From Bacteroidia bacterium (GTDB lineage Bacteria; Bacteroidota; Bacteroidia; JABEUT01): DNA of 5,931 nucleotides. The notes under the pieces are model-generated. The model was given only the letters and a program-made list of their open reading frames with translations, was not told where the DNA came from and ran no database searches. Both the position numbers and the translations under genes were made by a program. Positions 1-5,415 of this stretch are shown here, piece after piece. The stretch lies in the NCBI GenBank assembly GCA_013044305.1, contig JABEUT010000022.1, forward strand, positions 1 through 5,931, given 5' to 3'. Numbering within the stretch: position 1 is the first letter of the stretch; each line of letters opens with the position of its first letter.

Positions 1-47
1 AACCGATTTTGCCCCTCTTTTTGCTATCACCCTCATTTTCAATTTCA

Positions 48-120
48 TGCCATTTTTCTTGCCGCCACCCCCCACACCCTAAAACGGCAAAAAGCGGCAA
101 GAAACGGTAAGAAATGGCAA
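48..120. repeat. 10-bp tandem repeat with an inverted partner arm
   Basis: Positions 81-120 are four consecutive 10-base units: aaaacggcaa, aaagcggcaa, gaaacggtaa, gaaatggcaa (consensus near gaaacggcaa). The arm at 48-65 (tgccatttttcttgccgc) is nearly the reverse complement of two such units: its complement shares gcggcaagaaa and aaatggca with 94-119, so the strand could fold back. A third arm in the same orientation as the first lies at 322-339 and differs from 48-65 at one base out of 18. Seen directly; function unknown. Confidence 0.7.
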
Positions 121-152
121 CTCTCAAACCGTTCCTAATTTCCATCGAAAAT

Positions 153-242
153 ATGACGGCACTGATAACAGCACCGGAGCAGTATAAACAGGAATACAAG
201 CGCAGTATAGAGAACCCCGAAGGTTTTTGCACCGATATTGGG
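153..242 (+). pseudogene. Possible remnant of the 5' end of acetyl-CoA synthetase (acs)
   Basis: About 30 codons starting at ATG 153 read MTALITAPEQYKQEYKRSIE and then NPEGFCTDIG. This resembles the opening of AMP-forming acetyl-CoA synthetases, which typically have a short lead, then an EEY-K-Y-K-SVENPE-FW-xxIA pattern. The usual Trp after Phe is Cys here (tgc for tgg). The frame stays open to 419, but after about codon 30 it no longer resembles the family: the expected K-KWDKVL segment is absent and the remainder looks like random translation. A complete acs is about 630-650 codons, so this could only be a leftover of the start. The match is from memory of the family and rests on about 20 residues; chance similarity is possible. 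Upstream, 136-143 (taatttcc) is a weak match to the TAnnTTTG promoter box. Confidence 0.35.
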
Positions 243-246
243 ATAA

Positions 247-447
247 TATATTTACCCCGTCTTAAAAGGCGTGGTTATTGTTCTTCAATCCTTACAGGGT
301 TTATATTTCAAACTGAACAACTGCCATTTTTTTTGCCGCAGGCATCACCTCGCATACATCAAGGGTCAGGTAAGCGAAGGCCATGCCGCCTTTTATTCGT
401 ACTTTCGCGGAATCAATGACGGAAACCAGCACGATATAAGCAGATAA
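247..447 (+). pseudogene. 3' end of an unidentified upstream coding frame, stopping just before rnr
   Basis: In the frame that opens after the TAA at 244-246 and closes with TAA at 445-447, the last 33 codons (from about 349) read LAYIKGQVSEGHAAFYSYFR followed by GINDGNQHDISR. The codon choices are close to those of rnr, and the peptide looks like an amphipathic helical C-terminus, not random translation. No ATG lies in this frame; the only candidate start is GTG 271 (58 codons). The 5' half (247-342) is less convincing and includes the T-rich repeat arm 322-339. The stop lies 11 bases before the rnr start, and the rnr Shine-Dalgarno overlaps it, as in an operon. I do not recognise the family. 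The reading is either a truncated remnant of the gene that once preceded rnr or a coincidence; a frameshift joining it to the 153-242 frame is not supported by any family match. Confidence 0.35.
400..407 (+). promoter_or_regulatory. Possible -7 box of an rnr promoter
   Basis: The sequence tactttcg matches the Bacteroidota -7 consensus TAnnTTTG at all but one fixed position and lies about 50 bases before the rnr ATG. No good TTG is seen at the expected distance upstream. It would give a leader of roughly 45 bases containing the Shine-Dalgarno. It lies inside the open frame ending at 447, so it is only a candidate. Confidence 0.25.
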
Positions 448-451
448 GGAG
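446..451 (+). promoter_or_regulatory. Shine-Dalgarno of rnr
   Basis: AAGGAG sits 7 bases before ATG 459. This is a canonical ribosome binding site and fixes the rnr start. The other genes here (starts at 2565, 4669, 4871, 5471) have no comparable motif, which is usual for Bacteroidota. Confidence 0.75.
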
Positions 452-458
452 AACAACA

Positions 459-2447
459 ATGAGCAGGAAAAAGGAAAAAAAGAATAAGGACGGGAAGAAT
501 AAACAATATCTTTCCGGCAAGGTAGATATGACCGGCTCCGGCGCGGCTTATGTGGTTGTGCAGGGTTTAGCCAATGATATATATGTTAGCCGCGATAAAA
601 CCAAACACGCCCTTGACGGAGATACGGTGCGTGTATTGGTAAAGGACATAAAGGCCAACCGCCCCGAAGGCAGGATAGTTGACATTACCGAGCGTGCTGA
701 AAACACATGCAGCGGCACGCTTCAGTTACTTCAGAATTACGGTTTTGTAAGGCCCGACAGCCAAAAAATACCTCACGATATTTTTATTCCGAGGAACAAG
801 CTGAACGATGCCGCCGACGGGCAGAAGGTGCTTGTAAGAATTACCGGCTGGGAAGAGGACGACAAGAACCCTTCCGGCGAAATAACCCAGATACTCGGAA
901 TGGCAGGCGAGCATGCAACGGAAATGAATTCAATCATTGAAGAGTTCGGGCTCCCGCATCAGTTTCCCGACAAGGTGATGAAAGACGCCGAATTGCTGCA
1001 CAAAACCATACCCGCTTCGGAGATAAGCGCCAGAAGGGATTTCAGAAAGATACTCACCTTTACCATAGACCCGGCCGATGCCAAGGATTTCGATGACGCC
1101 CTTTCCATACGGAGGCTGAATAACGGCAACTATGAAATAGGGGTGCACATTGCCGATGTAAGCCATTATGTACGCGAGCATTCGGCCATTGATGAGGAGG
1201 CGGTAACACGCGGCACCTCCGTTTATCTGGTAGACAGGGTTATTCCCATGCTGCCCGAAGTGCTTTCCAACAACCTGTGTTCGCTGCGCCCCAACGAAGA
1301 CAAGCTCTGTTTTTCGGCAGTGTTTGAAATCTCTCCGGAAGCAGAAATAAAATCGGAGTGGTTCGGCAAAACGGTGATACACTCGGCCAGAAGGTTTAAT
1401 TACGATGAGGTGCAGGAGATAATAGACGGCAAAGCCGACCCGCTGTCCGGTGAAATACTCATTTTGAACGGTCTTGCCCGCAAACTGCGTAAAATACGGA
1501 TGCGGCAGGGCTCCATTGCGTTTGAAAAGACCGAAACCCGTTTCCGGCTCGATGAGCAGGGAGCGCCTGTAGAGGTTGTTTTTCAGTATTCCAACGAAGC
1601 ACACGAACTGATAGAAGACTTTATGCTGCTTGCGAACAGGAAGGTGGCGGAGCTGGTGGGCAGGCATAAGAACGAAAGCCAAAGCGGAAAAGAGGGCGAA
1701 GCCGAAAGAGCAGGCAAAAAACACAAACAGGTATTCGTTTACCGCGTACATGATGTTCCGGATATTGAAAAGCTGGAGAAATTTTCAGCCTTCCTCCATA
1801 AATCGGGCATTAAAACCAACTTCCACCTGTCGGAGGACCTGCCCTCGGAATTTAACCGGCTTATAGAAGGCGCCAGGGCAAAGCCTTATGAGAACATAGT
1901 GAACATGCTTGCCATCCGCACCATGGCAAAGGCAATTTATACAACAAAAAATATTGGCCATTACGGGCTTGGCTTTGAATACTATACGCACTTTACCTCG
2001 CCCATACGCCGCTACCCCGACATGCTGGTTCACCGCCTGCTGTACCACTACCTGCGGTATGGCAAAACAACGGAAGAGCGCAATAACCTTGAAGAGATAT
2101 GCAAGAGCTGTTCGGAGCTGGAACGGGCAGCCGAAGAAGCCGAAAGGGCATCGGTGAAATATAAACAGGTGGAATATATTGCCATGCACAAAGGTGAGGT
2201 ATTCGAAGGGCTTATTTCCGGCGTTACCGATTTCGGAATGTTTGTGGAGATGAAAGCCAACAAATGCGAAGGGCTGGTGCGCATACGCGATTTAAAGGAC
2301 GATTATTACATTTTCGACGAATCCAACTACTGTATTAAGGGCAAGCGTACAGGTAAAAAGTACCAGCTCGGGCAGGAAGTAAGCGTAAAGGTAAAGAAAA
2401 CCGACCTCGTGAGAAAGTATATCGACCTGGAATTAGTGAATAGGTAG
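459..2447 (+). CDS. rnr: Ribonuclease R (RNase II/RNB family 3'-5' exoribonuclease)
   Basis: A 662-aa cytoplasmic exoribonuclease that degrades RNA, including structured RNA, processively from the 3' end; in other bacteria it acts in rRNA and mRNA turnover. Order of parts: a Lys-rich start (3-16), two cold-shock/OB domains (about 17-76 and 84-147), the RNB catalytic domain (about 192-535), and a C-terminal S1 domain (about 578-661). The Mg-binding motif TIDPADAKDFDDA spans 202-214; Asp204, Asp210, Asp212 and Asp213 align with E. coli D272, D278, D280 and D281. The RNase II signature is seen as HYGLGFEYYTHFTSPIRRYP (501-520), then DMLVH. A charged insertion (about 401-424, KNESQSGKEGEAERAGKK) interrupts the RNB domain and is probably a surface loop. 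The long basic tail of the E. coli enzyme is absent. ATG 459 is chosen for its Shine-Dalgarno. Oddity: the last codons (from 2340) are repeated after the next gene, so the present C-terminus (LELVNR) may have been replaced by recombination; the protein nevertheless looks complete. Confidence 0.97.
   Translation: MSRKKEKKNKDGKNKQYLSGKVDMTGSGAAYVVVQGLANDIYVSRDKTKHALDGDTVRVLVKDIKANRPEGRIVDITERAENTCSGTLQLLQNYGFVRPDSQKIPHDIFIPRNKLNDAADGQKVLVRITGWEEDDKNPSGEITQILGMAGEHATEMNSIIEEFGLPHQFPDKVMKDAELLHKTIPASEISARRDFRKILTFTIDPADAKDFDDALSIRRLNNGNYEIGVHIADVSHYVREHSAIDEEAVTRGTSVYLVDRVIPMLPEVLSNNLCSLRPNEDKLCFSAVFEISPEAEIKSEWFGKTVIHSARRFNYDEVQEIIDGKADPLSGEILILNGLARKLRKIRMRQGSIAFEKTETRFRLDEQGAPVEVVFQYSNEAHELIEDFMLLANRKVAELVGRHKNESQSGKEGEAERAGKKHKQVFVYRVHDVPDIEKLEKFSAFLHKSGIKTNFHLSEDLPSEFNRLIEGARAKPYENIVNMLAIRTMAKAIYTTKNIGHYGLGFEYYTHFTSPIRRYPDMLVHRLLYHYLRYGKTTEERNNLEEICKSCSELERAAEEAERASVKYKQVEYIAMHKGEVFEGLISGVTDFGMFVEMKANKCEGLVRIRDLKDDYYIFDESNYCIKGKRTGKKYQLGQEVSVKVKKTDLVRKYIDLELVNR
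2340..2435 (+). repeat. Left copy of the 96-bp direct repeat (rnr 3' end)
   Basis: Base-for-base identical to 4185-4280. It encodes GKRTGKKYQLGQEVSVKVKK and then TDLVRKYIDLEL of the RNase R S1 domain. To the left, 2325-2339 is similar but diverged from 4170-4184 (12 of 15 bases). To the right identity stops abruptly: gtgaataggtag here, atcccctccgcccgctaa in the other copy. The spacing between the copies is 1,845 bases, exactly 615 codons. Confidence 0.97.
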
Positions 2448-2547
2448 GGTTCTCGGGAAAGGTCTTATTAAAAGTGAAATGGATTTTCCAAAGTGCATGA
2501 TAAATATGCGACAGGTGGACGTAAGTTATGTGGCAAAGATTTTTTGT

Positions 2548-2555
2548 TACCTTCG
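2548..2555 (+). promoter_or_regulatory. Possible -7 box for the secreted-protein gene
   Basis: The sequence taccttcg matches TAnnTTTG at all but one fixed position, 9 bases before ATG 2565. The upstream element is weak (ttatg at 2526-2530 is at about the right distance). It would produce an almost leaderless transcript, so it is tentative; transcription could instead read through from rnr. Confidence 0.3.
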
Positions 2556-2564
2556 AATACAATT

Positions 2565-4166
2565 ATGAACTCAAGGATTTATATTTTTCTTCTTCTTGCT
2601 TCACTCACAACTTGTAGTATTCATTCTCAAAGTTTGAAATGGTCTCCATACTGCGATGAAACAAGCAAGTTTGAATTAAGAAGAATGGTCTATTGTGATG
2701 ACAGCGGGGTGTACATATTCAGAAAACAGGTACAGAACCCTTATCTTGATTTCCGCGCCATGGATGACCTATTTCGCAATGGGGTTTCAAAATTGGAGGA
2801 ATATGACTTTAAAGGGAATAAAATATTTTCAAAGGATATTGTCTGTTCAGGAATGGGAGGACTAAATAGAAGATTTTTTACTGTGGATCTTTTGAGAATG
2901 AAGAAGAATTTGGTGGCCGTTCTTCAGGATGGAGAGCATGACACTATTTGTCTGGCAGCCTTAACTAAAAAAGGGAATATATGTTCTCAAATGGTAAAGT
3001 TTGCCCCGGCTGATGATTGCTTTGATCAATTTCTTCAAAGCTCAAATTCCGGACCCACAACATTCTGCGATTTTTATCATTGGACGACCTCCTACGATAG
3101 TACATCGCTCCTTACGTATTACTTGCCAAAAAATGAAAATAAAATAGTGATGAAATGCTATAATGAGAATTTGAATTTAATCTGGGCAAAGAGCGCTGAA
3201 GTTAATTTTAAAGGAAAGGATCTGAATTATATTAAAGGGGTATTTAACGGCAAAGTTGTGGTATTCCTTGTCCATTCAAAACATGCGAAGAAGAAAGACC
3301 CTGAATACTCCCTTCTTGTTGTTAACCCTTATACCGGAACAGTGACTCAAAAAGGGCTCGACTTAAAGACAGGGGATATAAATTATACATACAACAACTT
3401 TCATCTCACTACGAACAAAGCAGGGGATGTTTTCTTTTTAGCCCCTTACGATGCTCATTTTGCTGATTTCGTAAATGGAACATATAAGGATTTTTATGAG
3501 ACTGTCGGTTTATATTATGCACGTATTGATAAGGATTCTAATAATGTAAGTATTTTAAAAAAACTTCCATTTCCCAAAAAGATGGTATTGCCATTTATAA
3601 CCGCCAACACCCCTTCATATACAGGTGGTATTGATGATTTTGGTATTGTAGCAATATATCCGAATGAAGACAATTCATTGCTTTTCGGATGTGGCCAGTA
3701 TAATACTGAAAAGTTTACTTCCGGTCCTGTCATTTTTGGAAAGATTAATTCAGGTGGTTCAATTGAATGGACAAAATTGGTAGTAAAAGAACAAGAAAAG
3801 TATCCCTCGTCATGCTTAATGAATTACCTGGATAAGAATCTTGTTCTTCTTTTTTACGACTCAAGAAAATACACAACAGAAGAATTGAGCGATACTTCGC
3901 AAGTTCAAAATCCTGAACAGAAAAATTCCGGCGGAAAGTCTCTCTTTCTTAATCTGGCTTCCCTTGATTTAAGCACTTTGAAATTCACCGCCACATCATT
4001 TCCGTTAACCACGAGCATTGATAATCCTAAGCCGGCGCTGCCGCTAAGATTCTTGCTTAGTATGGAAGACCGTGGCTATATTGTTGTACAGTATGCCCGT
4101 TCCGAAATATCACGGTCGGGGAACATCAGAGAATTATTCTCTTTAGGTTTTTTAGACCTTCGATGA
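2565..4166 (+). CDS. Secreted protein of unknown function, possibly beta-propeller-like
   Basis: A 533-aa protein when started at ATG 2565. The open frame reaches back to GTG 2493, but ATG 2565 is preferred because it begins directly with a signal peptide: MNSRIYIF, a hydrophobic core LLLASL, and a likely cleavage site near SIHSQS (residues 18-23). A Cys at 16 lies in LTTC, a poor lipobox, so signal peptidase I export is likelier than a lipoprotein. The mature part is rich in short strand-like segments with recurring beta-hairpin patterns (for example NLNLIWAKSAEVNFKGKDLN, LVAVLQDG, NLVLLFYDS, GSIEWTKLVVKEQEKY). This recalls uncharacterised Bacteroidota exported proteins that I would guess are beta-propellers; no catalytic motif and no clear C-terminal secretion tail is visible. 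Composition is much more AT-rich than rnr: 3121-3180 contains 13 G/C of 60 bases, against 32 of 60 at 1261-1320. It lies between two copies of the rnr 3' end, which suggests acquisition from elsewhere. Its TGA (4164-4166) is in frame with the downstream rnr tail. Confidence 0.85.
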   Translation: MNSRIYIFLLLASLTTCSIHSQSLKWSPYCDETSKFELRRMVYCDDSGVYIFRKQVQNPYLDFRAMDDLFRNGVSKLEEYDFKGNKIFSKDIVCSGMGGLNRRFFTVDLLRMKKNLVAVLQDGEHDTICLAALTKKGNICSQMVKFAPADDCFDQFLQSSNSGPTTFCDFYHWTTSYDSTSLLTYYLPKNENKIVMKCYNENLNLIWAKSAEVNFKGKDLNYIKGVFNGKVVVFLVHSKHAKKKDPEYSLLVVNPYTGTVTQKGLDLKTGDINYTYNNFHLTTNKAGDVFFLAPYDAHFADFVNGTYKDFYETVGLYYARIDKDSNNVSILKKLPFPKKMVLPFITANTPSYTGGIDDFGIVAIYPNEDNSLLFGCGQYNTEKFTSGPVIFGKINSGGSIEWTKLVVKEQEKYPSSCLMNYLDKNLVLLFYDSRKYTTEELSDTSQVQNPEQKNSGGKSLFLNLASLDLSTLKFTATSFPLTTSIDNPKPALPLRFLLSMEDRGYIVVQYARSEISRSGNIRELFSLGFLDLR

Positions 4167-4169
4167 AAA

Positions 4170-4298
4170 AACTGCTGTCTTAAAGGCAAGCGTACAGGTA
4201 AAAAGTACCAGCTCGGGCAGGAAGTAAGCGTAAAGGTAAAGAAAACCGACCTCGTGAGAAAGTATATCGACCTGGAATTAATCCCCTCCGCCCGCTAA
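4170..4298 (+). pseudogene. Detached second copy of the rnr 3' end
   Basis: This stretch reads NCCLKGKRTGKK, then YQLGQEVSVKVKKTDLVRKY, then IDLELIPSAR and stop (4296-4298). It is the last ~42 codons of RNase R, matching residues 623-660 of the intact protein. It has no start codon, no RNB domain and no Shine-Dalgarno, so it is not expressed as an enzyme. It differs from the intact gene at Tyr624-to-Cys and Ile626-to-Leu and at the very end (IPSAR instead of VNR). Its stop overlaps the stop of the convergent gene at 4295-4297, a compact junction that suggests this was the original end of rnr before DNA was inserted upstream. Alternatively it is the last trace of a second, deleted rnr copy. 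Confidence 0.9.
4185..4280 (+). repeat. Right copy of the 96-bp direct repeat (rnr 3' end)
   Basis: Identical over all 96 bases to 2340-2435. Untranslated here, yet with no substitutions, while the 15 bases just to its left carry three differences from the intact gene. The repeat is therefore recent or maintained by exchange between the copies. Confidence 0.97.
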
Positions 4299-4309
4299 CG
4301 GCGGGCTTT
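4290..4309 (+). terminator. Possible hairpin terminator at the convergent gene junction
   Basis: A perfect 6-bp GC stem (gcccgc at 4290-4295, gcgggc at 4301-4306) with a 5-base loop is followed by only three T residues. It spans the stop codon of the detached rnr tail and the end of the minus-strand gene. The short T run makes it a weak intrinsic terminator; placement between convergent ends supports the role. Confidence 0.4.
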
Positions 4310-4669
4310 GCGCCGGCTCTTTACATTCAGAAAAATGCTTAACCCAAAACTTACAAAAAAGACTGCGGCAGTAACAATATCAACTGTTTTTTGGGGAAAA
4401 TCGATGCCCGTCAACCTGCGGGCAAGGAACTGGATATAGGAAGCATCGTTATCAAAAATTCCGAGGTGTTCGCGCACCTGCCAGTGCCATTCGGTACAAA
4501 AGCAGAAACCCCAGCCGTACCATATACCGAGTACGAACCATGAAAAAGCTGTGAGGCTTAAGGTAATGAGATTGAGCCGCCGCGTTTTTTCAAAAAGGTA
4601 CCCGAATGTGTTGAACAGGATAAGCGCTGTGTGGAATACAAAGAAGAAATAATTGAGGAAGGAGTACAT
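4295..4669 (-). CDS. DUF2784-like small integral membrane protein
   Basis: A 124-aa protein with three probable membrane segments (about 5-27, 33-55 and 97-115) and a basic C-terminus (KSRRKARR) that should face the cytoplasm. The pattern FHTALILFNTFGYLFEK near the start, then a loop GFCFCTEWHWQVREHLG (54-70), then YIQFLARRLTG, resembles the DUF2784 family, where a His in the first helix, a Cys-rich/aromatic loop with a Glu and Arg, and a following amphipathic segment are usual. No biochemical function is established for that family to my knowledge. The start at 4669 follows a well-formed promoter by about 20 bases; no Shine-Dalgarno is seen. It converges on the detached rnr tail with overlapping stop codons. 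Family assignment is from memory of the pattern; the gene call itself is firmer. Confidence 0.72.
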   Translation of the reverse strand: MYSFLNYFFFVFHTALILFNTFGYLFEKTRRLNLITLSLTAFSWFVLGIWYGWGFCFCTEWHWQVREHLGIFDNDASYIQFLARRLTGIDFPQKTVDIVTAAVFFVSFGLSIFLNVKSRRKARR

Positions 4670-4692
4670 GGATTTTTGCCGTTTGACTTAGG

Positions 4693-4721
4693 CAAATTTA
4701 AAAGAAACAAATACAGCCCAA
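4693..4721 (-). promoter_or_regulatory. Bacteroidota-type promoter of the DUF2784-like gene
   Basis: On the minus strand a TTG (4719-4721) is followed after 18 bases by TAAATTTG (4693-4700), a full match to the TAnnTTTG -7 consensus with normal spacing. Transcription would begin near 4687, giving a leader of about 18 bases before ATG 4669. Confidence 0.6.
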
Positions 4722-4830
4722 TATCTCCAATACGGTTAGGGCTTTGAACCATTGCTGCAGGCCATATTGTAAGCGGAAAGGCTTTAAGATTATTTAACAC
4801 CGGCAATCCTTTTATTTAAAGAATGCATGG

Positions 4831-4838
4831 TAATTTTG
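4831..4838 (+). promoter_or_regulatory. -7 box of the HigA-like small gene
   Basis: TAATTTTG is a full match to TAnnTTTG, 32 bases before ATG 4871. The -33 region (tttta around 4810-4814) is a weak match only. The leader is A/C-rich (aaaaaaaaaccaataacccc) without a Shine-Dalgarno. Confidence 0.5.
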
Positions 4839-4870
4839 CGTTGTCAAAAAAAAACCAATAACCCCTTCCT

Positions 4871-5080
4871 ATGAATACACAACCGTTCACCACCCCGTCT
4901 GCGGTTCGGATAACAGAAGCCGACTATAGGAATGCCAGCAGGCGCCTTGCCGCAATTTTTGACGCCAGCCCCGGTACCAACGAGTATTCGGAGCTGCGTG
5001 CCCTGTATAAGCTGCTGGAGCGCTACGAAATGGATTTGAATTTCCGGCGCCCGGACAGCAACAGTACTTCCTCCAGCTAG
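4871..5080 (+). CDS. Short protein matching the N-terminal region of HigA-type antitoxins, without HTH
   Basis: A 69-aa protein. Residues 13-52 (RITEADYRNASRRLAAIF, then DASPGTNEYSELRALYKLLE, then RYE to 53) match the N-terminal region of HigA-like antitoxins/regulators (COG5499 type), whose pattern is I-x-TE-x-DY-x-x-A-x-x-x-I-x-x-L-x-DA-x-PGT-x-E-x-x-EL-x-x-L-x-x-L-x-x-x-YE. In that family the helical segment is followed by HYPI/PPDPIEAI and a helix-turn-helix, giving about 120-140 aa. Here it is followed only by MDLNFRRPDSNSTSSS and stop; no HTH is found downstream in any frame I read. No HigB-type toxin gene lies on either side. Codon use is coherent and a promoter precedes it, so it looks like a real free-standing gene, possibly a helical protein-binding module or a truncated antitoxin. 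The stop codon lies in a 12-base perfect palindrome (ccagctagctgg, 5073-5084). Confidence 0.7.
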   Translation: MNTQPFTTPSAVRITEADYRNASRRLAAIFDASPGTNEYSELRALYKLLERYEMDLNFRRPDSNSTSSS

Positions 5081-5150
5081 CTGGCAGATGCAGCCCACTG
5101 TGCGCCTTGTCTTTGTTGTTTTACACCCACATTTTTATTCGCCTATTAAC

Positions 5151-5233
5151 CCCGTCAGGGATAAAATACCGGTAGAAATGGATTATGCGAGTCCTGTATA
5201 AGTTCCGGCAGGAACGACGTATTTGATTTTCAG
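5151..5233 (+). repeat. Two degenerate copies of a short palindromic repeat
   Basis: Unit one: cccgtcaggg (5151-5160) followed by ataaaataccggtagaaat. Unit two: gttccggcaggaac (5202-5215) followed by gacgtatttgattttcag. Both have the form CC-G-pyrimidine-CA-GG followed by an A/T-rich stretch. From memory, dispersed elements of this kind (a CCGT-AGG palindrome followed by a tail like atattggtagaaa) are common between genes in Chitinophagales-like genomes. Copy number cannot be judged from one window. Confidence 0.4.
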
Positions 5234-5238
5234 TATGC

Positions 5239-5259
5239 GGCGTAGCTTCAAGCTACGCC
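5239..5259. repeat. Perfect hairpin, 10-bp arms
   Basis: ggcgtagctt (5239-5248) and aagctacgcc (5250-5259) are exact reverse complements around one base; sterically an 8-bp stem with a 5-base loop. No T run follows on either strand, so it is a poor terminator and probably part of the palindromic repeat cluster. Confidence 0.65.
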
Positions 5260-5347
5260 TCACTGGGGTAGGGGGTGGGGGCATGATAAATCCCAGACCA
5301 TAAGTTTAGGACTATTAATTTCTTATCCCTGCAGATTAAAAATAGTT

Positions 5348-5368
5348 TAACGGCAAAGCGAGCCGTTA
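5348..5368. repeat. Inverted repeat upstream of the TPR gene
   Basis: taacggc (5348-5354) and gccgtta (5362-5368) pair perfectly around a 7-base loop. It lies about 40 bases before the -7 box of the TPR gene, so it could be an operator-like site or a remnant of a terminator; no T run follows. Confidence 0.4.
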
Positions 5369-5407
5369 CCCGCAAAGCCAAATTTCGAAGCTTTCGTATA
5401 ATTTTTA

Positions 5408-5415
5408 TATTTTTG
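5408..5415 (+). promoter_or_regulatory. -7 box of the TPR gene
   Basis: TATTTTTG is a full match to TAnnTTTG in an A/T-rich zone, 55 bases before ATG 5471. The -33 candidate (tttc at 5383-5386, 21 bases upstream) is weak. Confidence 0.45.

Noticed and set aside
114..419. 101-aa open frame before rnr
   Set aside because: It starts inside the 10-bp tandem repeat, only about 30 codons from ATG 153 look protein-like, and its C-terminal part overlaps a better coding frame (349-447). Treated as a possible remnant, not a gene.
930..1751. Long minus-strand open frame (273 codons)
   Set aside because: It is antisense to the RNB domain of rnr, with no recognisable motifs, and is explained by the codon bias of rnr.
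1785..2189. Minus-strand open frame within rnr
   Set aside because: Antisense shadow of the conserved RNase II signature region.
2495..2505. An 11-base sequence (gcatgataaat) shared with 5281-5291
   Set aside because: Such short matches are expected by chance in a window this size.
2493..2564. GTG start giving 24 extra residues on the secreted protein
   Set aside because: The extension would place a hydrophilic stretch ahead of the signal peptide; ATG 2565 begins directly with the export signal.
5073..5084. 12-base perfect palindrome at the stop of the HigA-like gene
   Set aside because: Too short to extend into a hairpin, and without a T run; probably coincidental.
4844..5098. Minus-strand open frame opposite the HigA-like gene
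   Set aside because: The plus-strand frame has a family match and a promoter; the minus frame has neither.
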